Positions 17,966 to 27,726 of a stretch of DNA of 64,000 bases are shown here, in pieces (within the stretch, counting starts at the first letter, position 1; every line of letters begins with the position of its first letter). The notes under the pieces were generated by a model that saw only the letters and a program-made list of their open reading frames with translations, made no database searches and had not been told where the DNA came from. Source of the stretch: Curtobacterium sp. VKM Ac-2865 (GTDB lineage Bacteria > Actinomycetota > Actinomycetes > Actinomycetales > Microbacteriaceae); NCBI RefSeq assembly GCF_015350905.1, contig NZ_JADKRZ010000003.1:248001-312000 (forward strand). Reading direction: 5' to 3'. The translations under genes and the position numbers were made by a program.

Positions 17966-19051
17966 TCACACGACGACTTCGGTTCCCACCGCCGGGCCGT
18001 CGTCCTGGCCCGACACCGCGACCCGGAGCGATCGACGGACGAGGGCCGACGGTTCCACGTACTCGTCGAAGTACCGCCGGGCCTCCGTCCGGAGGCGGGA
18101 GCGCCCGGCGGTGTCCGCATCGAGGCGGTGCACGGCGTCCAGTGCCTCGTCGACGGAGGAGAACCCGAGGTACTGGTGTCCTTCTCGGAGGCCGGGGGCC
18201 TCGTGCATCGGCCGTTCGCAGACGACCGCACAGCCCTGCGCGAGGTACTCGGCGAGCTTCCAGCCGTTCGAGTTCCACAGCCCCCGCGTGGTGATGCAGA
18301 CCCGGGCCGCCCTCGAGGCACGGAGGAACGTGGCGGGGTTCGACCGGCTGGCTGGGAGCACGAGCTCCGGCGCGACCGCGAGCGCGTGGTCCGTCGGACT
18401 GAGTCCTCCCTGGAACCGGTCACCGAACTCGGCTTTCAGGGCGCGGAGCAACGCGATGCGCTCCCGGTTGATCGCGTTGCGATCGTCCGCGCGCCACCGC
18501 TCCTTGGTGGTGAGGCCCGTCGTCCTCGTCTCGGGCTCCCACAGCCTGGTCTGGAACAGGATCTTCCCGTTGTCGGACTGCGGGTCCCCGACGCGGAGCC
18601 GAGCGGATCGGCTCCACTCGGCGACGGCGAGCGCGCCGAAGCGGCGTGGTCCGACATTGCTCCGGAACGCGGCGTTCCAGAAGTACGGGTGCCGCGACGT
18701 CGCGTGGTAGTTGAGGCCCAGCGCTCGGTGCTCGGCACCGGTGCGGTAGGTGCCGCTCGGGGTGATCGGCCGGCTCCGGCGGAACAGCACGTCCACGCCA
18801 TCCGCGAACGCATCGACGACGTCGGGGTCGAGGACGTCCCCGTCATCCAGGTCGTAGCCGATCCTGAGGCCGTCGACCTCGGCGAGGAGCCAGGTGTTGG
18901 ACGGCAGTGCCGGGTCGCGGCGGGACCACGTGATGCGGAGGTCCAACTCTCGGTTGCGAGCGAGCGCGATGTACCCGGCGATGACCTGGTGGGAGTGGTG
19001 CGAGTTGCCCGAAGCGTGGAGGACGACGGACGGGAGATCGGGAGTCGGCAT
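17966..19051 (-). CDS. glycosyltransferase-like protein (GT-B / CgeB-like C-terminus)
   Basis: Soluble protein of 361 aa with no signal peptide. The best-preserved stretch, GLWNSNGWKLAEYLAQGCAVV followed by QYLGFSSVDEALDAVHRL, resembles the nucleotide-sugar domain of glycosyltransferase families grouped as 'glycosyltransferase family 1 / CgeB-like'. The N-terminus (VVLHASGNSHHSHQVIAGYI) could be the first Rossmann half. Donor and acceptor are unknown, and no other polysaccharide gene is nearby. The gene stands alone, its upstream region is strikingly AT-rich, and it looks like a candidate for recent acquisition. Confidence 0.6.
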   Translation of the reverse strand: MPTPDLPSVVLHASGNSHHSHQVIAGYIALARNRELDLRITWSRRDPALPSNTWLLAEVDGLRIGYDLDDGDVLDPDVVDAFADGVDVLFRRSRPITPSGTYRTGAEHRALGLNYHATSRHPYFWNAAFRSNVGPRRFGALAVAEWSRSARLRVGDPQSDNGKILFQTRLWEPETRTTGLTTKERWRADDRNAINRERIALLRALKAEFGDRFQGGLSPTDHALAVAPELVLPASRSNPATFLRASRAARVCITTRGLWNSNGWKLAEYLAQGCAVVCERPMHEAPGLREGHQYLGFSSVDEALDAVHRLDADTAGRSRLRTEARRYFDEYVEPSALVRRSLRVAVSGQDDGPAVGTEVVV

Positions 19052-19085
19052 GATCCTGGTCTTTGGCAGAGGGTCGGAACAACAC

Positions 19086-19120
19086 GGATCACTGATATTA
19101 ACATATGCGATGTTGTCGAT
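19086..19120. promoter_or_regulatory. AT-rich promoter/operator region
   Basis: An unusual low-GC patch containing TAATAT on the minus strand (19100-19095, a good -10 shape) and an inverted repeat AACAT-N5-ATGTT (19100-19114). It is upstream of the glycosyltransferase-like gene, whose start is at 19051. Confidence 0.5.
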
Positions 19121-19147
19121 CCCTCCTGGCTGCCGCCCCGCCGGATC

Positions 19148-20182
19148 TCACTCCGTCCGCAGCGTCCCCGCGCCGCCCGAGGCCACGTCCTCCACGGTGC
19201 CGTCCCGCACGGTCTGCGGGATCTCGTCGCCGGTGGGAACGAGCGCCACGTCGTCCGGGTAGCTCAGGGTGAGGACGGCCTCCTCGATGTACTGGCTCTC
19301 CTCGAGCGACTTCTCGACGTCCCGCAGGCGCACCGCCACGTGGGACTCGTCCTCGTTCCCGGTGAGGTCGACGGCCGCCACCAGGTACACGCGGGACGGC
19401 CCGACGAACTCCAGGTGCAGGTAGGTCACGCGCTCCACCTGCTTGCGGGCGAGCAGTTCGACGAGCACGGCGTTCTCGAGCTCGGGCGACGTGCTCTCGC
19501 CGACCAGGAACCGGCGGTTGCGGTCGATGAGGACCACCGCGACGACGCCGAGCAGCAGGCCGACCGCGATGGACCCGATCGCGTCGAAGACCGCCAGGCC
19601 GGTGACCTGGTGCAGGAAGACCCCGAGGAAGGCGATGACCAGGCCGACCAGTGCGGCGGCGTCCTCGGCGAAGACCGCACGGAGCGTCGGGTTCGAGGAC
19701 TGCAGCACGTGGCGCAGCACCGGCACCTTCCGCTTCGTCGCGGCACCGTGCGCCTGGCGGTAGGCCTGCAGGAAGCTCGTGCCCTCGAGGCAGAACGACA
19801 GCGCGAGCACGACGTAGTTGAGCACGACGTCCTCGGCCGGCCCGGTCTCCCCGAGCTCGCTGATGCCGTGGTAGATCGACACGATCGCACCGGCGGTGAA
19901 CAGGCCGAACGCGGCGAACATCGACCAGATGTACGTCTCGCGCCCGTACCCGAGCGGGTGGGCCGCGTCCCGCTTCTTCGCTCCCCGCCGCTCGGCGATG
20001 AGCAGGAAGACCTCGTTGCCGGTGTCGGCCCACGAGTGCGCTGCCTCGGCCACCATCGACGCGGACCCGGAGAGCAGCGCGGCGATCGACTTCGCGATGG
20101 CGACGAGCAGATTCGCCCCGAAGGCGATGATCACGGTCAGCATGGACTCGGGACGGTCCTGCTGCTGTTCAGACGACGGCAT
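19148..20182 (-). CDS. cation diffusion facilitator family transporter
   Basis: Membrane H+-coupled divalent-cation exporter of the CDF family, 344 aa. The first metal-site motif is in SMVAEAAHSWADTGNE (His and Asp), followed by six predicted helices; the second site is in FAEDAAALVGLVIAFLG. The longer loop between helices (GAKKRDAAHPLGYGRETYIW) is the family's HPxGYGR-type segment. The C-terminal cytoplasmic domain is acidic. The ATG at 20182 directly follows a GTG at 20185, and either may be used. Metal specificity (Zn, Fe or Mn) cannot be told here. Confidence 0.92.
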   Translation of the reverse strand: MPSSEQQQDRPESMLTVIIAFGANLLVAIAKSIAALLSGSASMVAEAAHSWADTGNEVFLLIAERRGAKKRDAAHPLGYGRETYIWSMFAAFGLFTAGAIVSIYHGISELGETGPAEDVVLNYVVLALSFCLEGTSFLQAYRQAHGAATKRKVPVLRHVLQSSNPTLRAVFAEDAAALVGLVIAFLGVFLHQVTGLAVFDAIGSIAVGLLLGVVAVVLIDRNRRFLVGESTSPELENAVLVELLARKQVERVTYLHLEFVGPSRVYLVAAVDLTGNEDESHVAVRLRDVEKSLEESQYIEEAVLTLSYPDDVALVPTGDEIPQTVRDGTVEDVASGGAGTLRTE

Positions 20183-20228
20183 CACTCAAGCATGCTCCCG
20201 TCCGGTAAAGTCGTGTTCCACAGGCATT

Positions 20229-20429
20229 GATCCGGCCATCACCGGGGAGTCATCCGGAAGAACGCGGACCGTCTCGGCGGGTCGTCAGTAGAACCGGACG
20301 GGTTCGGGACCGTCACCATCCCCGACGACGAGCGGCCGTCCCGGTTCCACCGGAACGGCAAGCGAGGTGGTACCGCGGAGCCCTCGGGCACCGTCCTCGT
20401 GGAGACGAACCGAACCCACAGGAGCCCCC
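20229..20429 (+). ncRNA. T-box riboswitch (translational), ileS leader
   Basis: The T-box core GAGGTGGTACCGCGG (20364-20378) contains the TGGT bulge that pairs with the NCCA end of uncharged tRNA. An AUC isoleucine codon that can act as specifier lies in a short upstream stem (CCGGCCATCACCGG, AUC at 20238-20240), the small stem I seen in actinobacterial ileS T-boxes. No terminator with T-run follows. Instead CCTCGTGG (20395-20402) can pair with CCACAGG (20416-20422), masking the Shine-Dalgarno AGGAG (20420-20424). This points to control of translation initiation by uncharged tRNA-Ile. Confidence 0.92.
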
Positions 20430-23400
20430 GTGCGTTACCCGCTCACCTCGAACACCGACGGCGTCACCCCGTCGCCCTCCTTCCCCGCCGTCGAGCAGGG
20501 GATCCTCGCCTTCTGGAAGGGCGACGACACCTTCCGCGCGTCGATCGAGGCCCGCACCGGCTGCGACGAGTGGGTCTTCTACGACGGCCCGCCCTTCGCC
20601 AACGGCCTGCCGCACTACGGGCACCTGCTGACCGGCTACGCCAAGGACGTCTTCCCGCGCTACCAGACCATGCGCGGCAAGCAGGTGCACCGCCGATTCG
20701 GCTGGGACACGCACGGGCTGCCCGCCGAGCTCGAGGCCATGCGCCAGCTCGGCATCACCGAGAAGCACGAGATCGACACCATGGGTGTCGACGTCTTCAA
20801 CGCGGCGGCGAAGAAGTCGGTGCTGCAGTACACCGACGAGTGGCAGCAGTACGTCACCCGCCAGGCGCGCTGGGTCGACTTCGAGGACGACTACAAGACC
20901 CTCGACGTCACCTACATGGAGAGCGTCCTGTGGGCGTGGAAGCAGCTCTGGGACAAGGGCCTGGCCTACGAGGGCTTCCGGGTCCTGCCGTACTGCTGGA
21001 ACGACCAGACGCCGCTGTCCAACCACGAGCTGCGCATGGACGACGACGTCTACCAGATGCGCCAGGACCAGTCCGTGACGGTGTCGTTCCCGCTGCGCGG
21101 TGCTCGGGCCTCCGAACTGGGCCTCGACGGCGTGCGCGCGCTCGCCTGGACGACGACCCCCTGGACCCTCCCGACGAACGCCGCCCTGGCCGTCGGGCCG
21201 GCGGTCGCGTACGTGGTGCTGCCAGCAGGGCCGGGAGGCTCCGCTGACGGTGGTGACGCCGGTGCGGTCTCGTACATGCTCGCCGCCGACACCGTGGCCG
21301 CCTATGCGAAGGACCTCGGCTACGAGACGGCCGAGGCCGCTGTCGCGGCCGTGACGCGCGAGCTGCAGGGCAGCGAGCTCGACGGCGTCGAGTACGAGCG
21401 CCTGTTCGACTTCCTCAGCGACACCGAGGGCATGGAGAACGGCTGGAAGATCCTGGTCGCCGACTACGTCGAGACGGGCGAGGGCACCGGCATCGTGCAC
21501 CAGGCCCCGGCGTACGGCGCTGACGACCAGGTGGTCTGTGCCGCCGCGGGCATCCCCGTCGTGCTGTCCCTCGACGAGGGCGGCGTCTTCACGTCGCAGT
21601 TCGGCGACGTCGCCGGCATGCTGTGGTCGGACGCGAACAAGCCGCTGACCAAGGCCGTGCGCGACGCCGGACGGCTCCTCCGCCAGGCCTCTTACGAGCA
21701 CAGCTACCCGCACTGCTGGCGCTGCCGCAAGCCCCTCATCTACAAGGCCGTCTCGTCGTGGTTCGTCCGCGTCACCGAGATCCGCGACCGCATGGGTGAG
21801 CTGAACCAGGACATCACCTGGGTGCCGGACAACGTCAAGGACGGCCAGTTCGGCAAGTGGGTCGGCAACGCCATCGACTGGTCGGTCTCCCGCAACCGCT
21901 ACTTCGGCACGCCGATCCCGGTGTGGGTCTCCGACGACCCGGCGTACCCGCGGCAGGACGTCTACGGCTCGCTGGCCGACATCGAGCGCGACTTCGGCCG
22001 CCTGCCGGTGAACGCCGAGGGCCAGGTCGACCTGCACCGCCCGTTCATCGACGACCTGACGCGGCCGAACCCGGACGACCCCACGGGGAACTCGACCATG
22101 CGCCGGATCACCGACGTGTTCGACGTCTGGTTCGACTCCGGGTCGATGCCGTACGCCCAGGTGCACTACCCGTTCGAGAACCGGGAGTGGTTCGACAGCC
22201 ACAGCCCCGCCGACTTCATCGTCGAGTACATCGGGCAGACCCGCGGCTGGTTCTACGTCATGCACGCGCTCTCCACCGCGCTGTTCGACCGGCCCGCGTT
22301 CACGAACGTCATCAGCCACGGCATCGTCCTCGGCTCCGACGGCCAGAAGATGTCGAAGTCGCTCCGCAACTACCCGGACGTCTCCGAGGTCTTCGACCGC
22401 GACGGCGCCGACGCGATGCGCTGGTTCCTGATGTCGTCGTCGGTGATCCGCGGCGGCAACCTCGTCGTCACCGAAGAGGGCATCCGCCAGGGCGTCCGCG
22501 AGTTCCTGCTGCCGTTCTGGTCGACGTACTACTTCTTCACGCTGTACTCGAACGCCTCCGGTGCCGACGGCTACCAGGCCTCACGCCGGACGGACAGCAC
22601 CGACGTCCTCGACCGATACCTCCTCGCGAAGACCCGCGTGCTCGTCACCGACGTCACGACGCACCTCGACGCGCTCGACACCCCGCTCGCGGCGCAGGCC
22701 ATCCGCGACTTCGCCGACGTGCTGACGAACTGGTATGTCCGCCGGTCGCGCGACAAGTTCTGGCTCGGGGCCGAGTCCTCGTCATCGGCGAAGGACGCCT
22801 TCGACACGCTCTTCACCGTGCTCGAGACGCTCGCCCGGGTGGCGGCCCCGCTCGCGCCCCTGGTGTCGGAGGAGATCTGGAAGGGGCTGACCGGCGGTCG
22901 CAGCGTGCACCTCACCGACTGGCCGGAGCCGGGCGAGTTCCCCGCCGACGACGCCCTCGTCACGGCGATGGACCGCGTGCGCGACGTCGCCTCGAAGGGC
23001 CTCGCACTCCGCAAGGCGACAGGCAAGCGCGTCCGCCTCCCGCTCGCCACGCTGACGCTCGTGCTGCCGGACAGCGACGCCGTCGCCCCGTTCACGGACA
23101 TCCTCCGCGACGAGCTCAACGTCAAGCGGGTCGTGCTCGAGGCCCAGGCCGAGGAGTCGTTGGCGCAGTACGGCATCGAGCGCAAGCTCACCGTCAATGC
23201 CCGCGCCGCCGGACCCCGCATCGGCAAGGCCGTGCAGCAGGTCATCCCCGCCGCCAAGCGGGGCGACTGGGTGGCGACCGACACCGGCGTGACCGTCGGC
23301 GGCATCGAGCTCGTCGAGGGCGAGTTCACGCTCGACCTCACCGTCGCCGACGCCGCCATCGCGGTCGCGTTCCTCGACGGCGGCGGGTTCGTGGTGCTCG

Positions 23401-23684
23401 ACACCGTGACCACGCCCGAGCTCGAGTCCGAGGGGCTCGCCCGCGACGTCGTCCGCGCCGTGCAGCAGGCCCGTCGTGACGCTGACCTCGACGTCAGCGA
23501 CCGCATCGTCCTGACGCTGGGTGCCGACACCGTGGCCGCGGACGCCGTCCGGACCCACCAAGACCTCATCGCGGGCGAGACCCTCGCGACGACCATCGAC
23601 GTGGTGGCGACCACGTTCGCCGAGGGCGAGGGCACCCTCGTCGGCGACGGTGCCAAGGTGTCCGTGGAGGTGGCACGCGCATGA
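20430..23684 (+). CDS. ileS: isoleucine--tRNA ligase
   Basis: Class I synthetase charging tRNA-Ile, 1084 aa, the long type without a C-terminal zinc finger of the E. coli kind. HYGH (the HIGH motif) is at residues 62-65, the WDTHGLP segment follows, and KMSKS is near residue 640 ([14 protein letters not shown]). The CP1 editing domain lies between. The GTG at 20430 is chosen because AGGAG sits 5 bases upstream and is the site masked by the T-box leader. Its stop overlaps the folC start (ATGA). Confidence 0.97.
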   Translation: MRYPLTSNTDGVTPSPSFPAVEQGILAFWKGDDTFRASIEARTGCDEWVFYDGPPFANGLPHYGHLLTGYAKDVFPRYQTMRGKQVHRRFGWDTHGLPAELEAMRQLGITEKHEIDTMGVDVFNAAAKKSVLQYTDEWQQYVTRQARWVDFEDDYKTLDVTYMESVLWAWKQLWDKGLAYEGFRVLPYCWNDQTPLSNHELRMDDDVYQMRQDQSVTVSFPLRGARASELGLDGVRALAWTTTPWTLPTNAALAVGPAVAYVVLPAGPGGSADGGDAGAVSYMLAADTVAAYAKDLGYETAEAAVAAVTRELQGSELDGVEYERLFDFLSDTEGMENGWKILVADYVETGEGTGIVHQAPAYGADDQVVCAAAGIPVVLSLDEGGVFTSQFGDVAGMLWSDANKPLTKAVRDAGRLLRQASYEHSYPHCWRCRKPLIYKAVSSWFVRVTEIRDRMGELNQDITWVPDNVKDGQFGKWVGNAIDWSVSRNRYFGTPIPVWVSDDPAYPRQDVYGSLADIERDFGRLPVNAEGQVDLHRPFIDDLTRPNPDDPTGNSTMRRITDVFDVWFDSGSMPYAQVHYPFENREWFDSHSPADFIVEYIGQTRGWFYVMHALSTALFDRPAFTNVISHGIVLGSDGQKMSKSLRNYPDVSEVFDRDGADAMRWFLMSSSVIRGGNLVVTEEGIRQGVREFLLPFWSTYYFFTLYSNASGADGYQASRRTDSTDVLDRYLLAKTRVLVTDVTTHLDALDTPLAAQAIRDFADVLTNWYVRRSRDKFWLGAESSSSAKDAFDTLFTVLETLARVAAPLAPLVSEEIWKGLTGGRSVHLTDWPEPGEFPADDALVTAMDRVRDVASKGLALRKATGKRVRLPLATLTLVLPDSDAVAPFTDILRDELNVKRVVLEAQAEESLAQYGIERKLTVNARAAGPRIGKAVQQVIPAAKRGDWVATDTGVTVGGIELVEGEFTLDLTVADAAIAVAFLDGGGFVVLDTVTTPELESEGLARDVVRAVQQARRDADLDVSDRIVLTLGADTVAADAVRTHQDLIAGETLATTIDVVATTFAEGEGTLVGDGAKVSVEVARA

Positions 23685-25195
23685 GCGACAACAACCACGA
23701 CCAGTACGACCAGTACGACCAGCACGACCAGCACGACCAGCACGACGACGGGCAGGACGACGGGATCCGCTACGACGCCGACGGCATCGAGATCCCCGTC
23801 GGACCGTCCGGCGACACCAGCCCGGCCGAGTCCGTGCCGTTCGGCGGTGACGACGACGAGGTCAAGCGCGTCGAGGCCGCCCTGTACGCCAGGATCGGCG
23901 AGCAGTCGCCCGAGCACCGGCTGACGGCGACCCGGCGCGCCGTCGAGCTCCTCGGCGACCCGCACCTGGCCTACCCCGTCGTCCACGTCACCGGGACGAA
24001 CGGCAAGACCTCGACCGCCCGCATGGCCGAGAGCATCATCCGCGCGCACGGGCTGCGCACCGGACTCATGACGAGCCCGCACCTGGTGTCGATCCGGGAG
24101 CGCATCGTCATCGACGGCGAACCCATCGCCGCCGACCGCCTCGTCGAGAACTGGGACGACATCACCCCGATCCTCGACATGACCGACGCCGAGCTCACCG
24201 CCAAGGGCGAGCTCCCGCTGACGTTCTTCGAGGCCCTGACGGTGCTCGCCCTGGCGTGCTTCGCCGAGGCGCCCGTCGACGTCGCCGTGATCGAGGTCGG
24301 CATGGGCGGCGAGTGGGACTCCACCAACGTCGTCCAGAGCCAGGTGCAGGTCATCACCCCGATCGCCATCGACCACGCCAAGCAGCTCGGCAGCACCGTC
24401 GCCGAGATCGCCCGGACCAAGTCGGGCATCATCAAGCCGTCCTCGGCCGTCGTGTCGAGCGCGCAGGTGCCCGAGGCGCTCGCCGAGCTCGAGCGGGCAG
24501 CCGAGCTCACCGAGTCGTCGTTCGCGGTCGAGGGCACCGGCTTCAGCGTCCTCGACGTCACCCCGGCCGTCGGCGGGCAGCTCATCACCGTGCAGGGCGT
24601 GGCCGGCCGCTACGACGACCTGTTCCTGCCGCTGTTCGGGGCGCACCAGGCCCACAACGCCGCGGTCGCGATCGCCGCGGTCGAGTCGTTCATCGGGCGC
24701 GGGTCGCAGCCGCTCGACCAGGACGTCCTCAGCGAGGGGCTCGCCGGTGCCACCAGCCCGGGCCGTCTGCAGCCGATCGCCCAGGGCCCGACCGTCGTGG
24801 TCGACGCCGCGCACAACCCGCACGGCGCGAAGGCCCTGGCCGAGGCACTGCCGGTCGCGTTCCCGTCCGGGCACGTCGTCGGCGTGGTCGGCATCCTCGC
24901 CGACAAGGACGCCCGCGGGTTCGTGCGGGCGCTCCGGGACACCGTCCGGACGTTCGTCGTCACCCAGCCGCCGGGGGAGCGGGCACTCGACGCCGACGCC
25001 TTCGCCCGGATCGTGGTGGACGAGGTCGGCGGCGACCGCGTCGTCGTCGAGCCCGTGCTCGCGCAGGCCCTGCAGGAGGCCCGCGACCTGGCGGACGAGG
25101 ACGACGCCGACGACGCCATGGTGCTCGTCGCCGGCTCCATCGTCATGGTGGGTGCCGTCATGGACCTGGTGCACCGTGAAGGGGAGTCCAAGTGA
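23681..25195 (+). CDS. folC: bifunctional folylpolyglutamate / dihydrofolate synthase
   Basis: Adds L-glutamate to dihydropteroate and reduced folates using ATP, 504 aa. The P-loop is [14 protein letters not shown]; other Mur-ligase-type markers are [26 protein letters not shown] and [12 protein letters not shown]. The first 60 residues or so are extra: a low-complexity tract of repeated DQY/DQH triplets (encoded by 9-base tandem repeats around 23699-23750) and an acidic linker. The ATG overlaps the ileS stop and the stop overlaps the next gene's GTG, so ileS-folC-DUF4233 are coupled. Confidence 0.95.
   Translation: MSDNNHDQYDQYDQHDQHDQHDDGQDDGIRYDADGIEIPVGPSGDTSPAESVPFGGDDDEVKRVEAALYARIGEQSPEHRLTATRRAVELLGDPHLAYPVVHVTGTNGKTSTARMAESIIRAHGLRTGLMTSPHLVSIRERIVIDGEPIAADRLVENWDDITPILDMTDAELTAKGELPLTFFEALTVLALACFAEAPVDVAVIEVGMGGEWDSTNVVQSQVQVITPIAIDHAKQLGSTVAEIARTKSGIIKPSSAVVSSAQVPEALAELERAAELTESSFAVEGTGFSVLDVTPAVGGQLITVQGVAGRYDDLFLPLFGAHQAHNAAVAIAAVESFIGRGSQPLDQDVLSEGLAGATSPGRLQPIAQGPTVVVDAAHNPHGAKALAEALPVAFPSGHVVGVVGILADKDARGFVRALRDTVRTFVVTQPPGERALDADAFARIVVDEVGGDRVVVEPVLAQALQEARDLADEDDADDAMVLVAGSIVMVGAVMDLVHREGESK
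23699..23750 (+). repeat. 9-base tandem repeat in folC 5' end
   Basis: Five or so tandem units of GACCAGTAC / GACCAGCAC encode the Asp-Gln-Tyr/His repeats of the FolC N-terminal extension. Such a tract can change length by slippage without breaking the frame, because the unit is a multiple of three. Confidence 0.8.
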
Positions 25196-25608
25196 CGGAC
25201 GCGGGGGGAGCCTCCCGGCCGGGTCGGCAGCCGCGCACGCGGCGACCGCGACGCGACCGCGGAGCCCAGGAGAGCCTGCTCTCGATCACGCTCGTGCTCG
25301 AGGCGATCATGTTCTTCTTCCCGATGCTCGTCGTGTTCGGCAAGCACACCCTGCCGGCCGGACTGGCCTTCGGCGGTGGCCTCGCCGCCATCGTCGTGCT
25401 GGCGCTCGCGTCGCGTCTGACCGGCAGTCGTGCCGGTGTATGGTTCGGGTGGCTGCTGCAGGCGGCCATCCTCGCGACCGGCTTCATCGAGCCGTTCATG
25501 TTCGCGGTGGGGGCGGTGTTCCTGGCGCTGTGGGTGTTCTGCTTCGCCAAGGGCGCACAGCTCGACCGCGCGAACGCCGCGGCACGACGTGCCGCCGGCG
25601 AGGACTGA
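25192..25608 (+). CDS. DUF4233 family membrane protein
   Basis: Integral membrane protein of 138 aa with a basic N-terminal tail (PGRQPRTRRPRRDRGAQESL) and about four helices (LVLEAIMFFFPMLVVFG, LAFGGGLAAIVVLALAS, WFGWLLQAAILATGF, FMFAVGAVFLALWVFCFAKG). It matches the DUF4233 family, whose genes typically sit between folC and ndk in actinobacteria, as here. The GTG start overlaps the folC stop. Function is unknown. Confidence 0.85.
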   Translation: MTDAGGASRPGRQPRTRRPRRDRGAQESLLSITLVLEAIMFFFPMLVVFGKHTLPAGLAFGGGLAAIVVLALASRLTGSRAGVWFGWLLQAAILATGFIEPFMFAVGAVFLALWVFCFAKGAQLDRANAAARRAAGED

Positions 25609-25642
25609 CCACATCCACCCCCGAACTCCAGGGAGCACCGCT

Positions 25643-26062
25643 GTGTCCGACTTCGAAGAGACCCTCGTCCTCGTCAAGCCCGACGGCGTCGCCCGCCAGC
25701 TCACCGGTGAGGTCCTGCGCCGCATCGAGGCCAAGGGCTACGAGATCGTCGACCTGAAGATGCTGACCGCCCCGCGTGACCTCCTCGACGCGCACTACGA
25801 GGAGCACCAGGGCAAGCCGTTCTTCGAGCCGCTCGTCGAGTTCATGCAGTCCGGTCCGGTCGTCGCCGTGCGCGTCGCCGGCAACGGTGTCATCGCGGGC
25901 TTCCGTTCGCTCGCCGGCACCACCGACCCGACCTCGGCCGCGCCGGGCACCATCCGCGGCGACCTCGGTCGTGACTGGGGCCTCAAGGTGCAGCAGAACC
26001 TGGTGCACGGCTCCGACAGCGCCGAGTCCGCCGCGCGCGAGCTGGGCCTCTGGTTCTCCTGA
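25643..26062 (+). CDS. ndk: nucleoside diphosphate kinase
   Basis: Transfers the gamma phosphate between nucleoside di- and triphosphates via a phospho-histidine; 139 aa, standard length. The catalytic His is His122 in NLVHGSDS. KPDGVARQL and the TDPTSAAPGTIRGDLG loop are family signatures. The GTG start has GGGAG 7 bases upstream. It is last in the ileS-folC-DUF4233-ndk run and ends in a strong terminator. Confidence 0.97.
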   Translation: MSDFEETLVLVKPDGVARQLTGEVLRRIEAKGYEIVDLKMLTAPRDLLDAHYEEHQGKPFFEPLVEFMQSGPVVAVRVAGNGVIAGFRSLAGTTDPTSAAPGTIRGDLGRDWGLKVQQNLVHGSDSAESAARELGLWFS

Positions 26063-26087
26063 CGCTCGACTGATCGGGCGCGAACGA

Positions 26088-26124
26088 CGAAGGCCCCCGC
26101 ACTCACTGAGCGCGGGGGCCTTCG
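26088..26124. terminator. bidirectional terminator
   Basis: CGAAGGCCCCCGC pairs with GCGGGGGCCTTCG (26112-26124) over 13 bp with an 11-base loop, between convergent ndk and the DsbA-like gene. Confidence 0.85.
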
Positions 26125-26135
26125 ACGTCGGCGGG

Positions 26136-27002
26136 CTACTTGGTCGAGCCGCCGTTCTGCTCGACGAACGCGGCGAACGCGGTGGTGTCGCTCCAGGCGT
26201 TGGTGTTGTCGGCGTTGTACTGCTTGCCGTTGACGATGACCGTCGGCGTGCCGGTGAGCTTCGGGACGTCGGAGTTCGCGAGCGGCTGCGTCAGGACGCG
26301 GTTCGTGGCGTCGGCGACCCAGCTGGCGAAGCGCTGGTCCGTGATGCAGGACGCGACGTCCTTGTTGGTGGCGCCGGCGTCCTTCGCGATGTCCGCGAGC
26401 TTCTGGTTCGTCAGGCCCCGGGTGCTCTCGGACGGCTGGTTGGCGTAGAAGGCCGTGTTGACGTCGAGGAAGGCGTCGGGGTCGTAGTTCGCGACGCAGG
26501 CGGCGGCTGCGGCGGCACGAGTCGAGTACTTCGAGCCGAGCGACACGCGGTCGAGCAGGTTGAACGGGTGGATCTCGAGCGTGGCCGCACCGCTCTCCAC
26601 CATCTTCTTGATCTGCGGCATGTTGCCGGTCTCGAACTGGTTGCAGACGGGGCACATGTAGTCCTCGTACACCGTGATGTTCGCGACCGAGTCGTCCTGC
26701 TTGGTGGCGGTCGGCTTGCCCTTCTCCGGGATCGCCTTCGTCTCCACGGGGACGATCTTGCCGCCCTGTCCCTGCAGCACGATGCCGTCGCTCGCCATGT
26801 TCTTCGGACCGGGGCCGGCGGGCTGCACCGAGTTCGCGATGACCAGCACCACGACCGCCACGACCGCCAGGGCACCGACGATGATGCCGCTGATCGTCAG
26901 CGTGCGGTTGCGGCGCCTGCGGGCCTGGTCCTTCGCGCGCTGGGCGGCGGCGCGCTCACGGGCCGCGTTCCTGCGCGCCTTCTTGCTCTCGTTGTCGCTC
27001 AT
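26136..27002 (-). CDS. membrane-anchored DsbA family thioredoxin-like protein
   Basis: Extracytoplasmic thiol-disulfide oxidoreductase, 288 aa. A basic cytoplasmic N-terminus (ARRNAARERAAAQRAKDQAR) leads to one helix (about residues 36-58); the thioredoxin-fold domain outside carries the active site Cys117-Pro-Val-Cys120. The cis-proline loop is TGTPTVIVNG. A helical insertion with a further Cys pair (ACVANY, SCITDQ) is typical of DsbA-like proteins. It probably introduces disulfides in exported proteins and is reoxidised by the VKOR encoded next to it. The ATG at 27002 is preferred over one 75 bases upstream. Confidence 0.9.
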   Translation of the reverse strand: MSDNESKKARRNAARERAAAQRAKDQARRRRNRTLTISGIIVGALAVVAVVVLVIANSVQPAGPGPKNMASDGIVLQGQGGKIVPVETKAIPEKGKPTATKQDDSVANITVYEDYMCPVCNQFETGNMPQIKKMVESGAATLEIHPFNLLDRVSLGSKYSTRAAAAAACVANYDPDAFLDVNTAFYANQPSESTRGLTNQKLADIAKDAGATNKDVASCITDQRFASWVADATNRVLTQPLANSDVPKLTGTPTVIVNGKQYNADNTNAWSDTTAFAAFVEQNGGSTK

Positions 27003-27126
27003 CGGGAACGAGCGTAACGGCTGCCGACGCGCCGACGGGTCGTCCTGGCTGGGAAGAGTCCAGGAATCAGGTGACACGTCACCGACTTCGTCCCGGCCTG
27101 CGGGCCGCCGGACGCCGGCGGCAGCG

Positions 27127-27726
27127 TCAGAGGAACGACAGGACCGTGGGGAACTTGACCAGGATCGTGACGACGATGAACAGGTAGTTCGCGAGCGGGA
27201 ACGCCCAGCAGAAGGGGAGCAACGCCCGGCCGACCCGACGACCGCCCGGCCCGAACGTGCCGCGCGCGAGGTTCCAGATCGTGAAGACCCAGAACATCGG
27301 GATCGTCATCGCCCAGACGAGCATGCACCAGGGGCAGAGCGCGCCGATGAACCAGACGGTCTGCGTGAAGAGCCACGTGACGAACACCCACGCCAGGAAC
27401 ACCCCGGCGTTGAAGGCGATCCAGAACCACCTGGTGCCGCGGAACCCGGCGAGCAGCACCACGCCCACGGCGATCGGCGCCACGAACCCCATCACGCCGA
27501 TCAGCGGGTTCGGGAAGCCCAGCAGGTGTCCCTGGGCGCTCGTCATCACGTCCGAGCAGTTGACGAAGGGGCTCACGTCGCACGAGAGCACCGCCTTCGG
27601 GTTCTCGTACTTGGCGAACTCGTCCAGGACCAGCCGGAACGCCGCGTAGAGCGCGACGACACCGGTGACGAGGAGGAGGATCGCGATCGCGACGGGACGA
27701 CGGGTGGTGGGTGCTGTCGTGGTCAC
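27127..27726 (-). CDS. vitamin K epoxide reductase (VKOR) family protein
   Basis: Inner-membrane quinone-linked thiol oxidase, 199 aa with about five helices. The four family cysteines are present: Cys49 and Cys57 in the SCDVSPFVNC loop, and the quinone-site pair Cys131-Pro-Trp-Cys134. A conserved SAQGHLLGFPNPLIG segment lies between. In actinobacteria VKOR takes the place of DsbB and oxidises DsbA-like partners, and the DsbA-like gene follows 124 bases downstream on the same strand. The GTG at 27726 is the best start; no strong Shine-Dalgarno is seen. Confidence 0.92.
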   Translation of the reverse strand: MTTTAPTTRRPVAIAILLLVTGVVALYAAFRLVLDEFAKYENPKAVLSCDVSPFVNCSDVMTSAQGHLLGFPNPLIGVMGFVAPIAVGVVLLAGFRGTRWFWIAFNAGVFLAWVFVTWLFTQTVWFIGALCPWCMLVWAMTIPMFWVFTIWNLARGTFGPGGRRVGRALLPFCWAFPLANYLFIVVTILVKFPTVLSFL

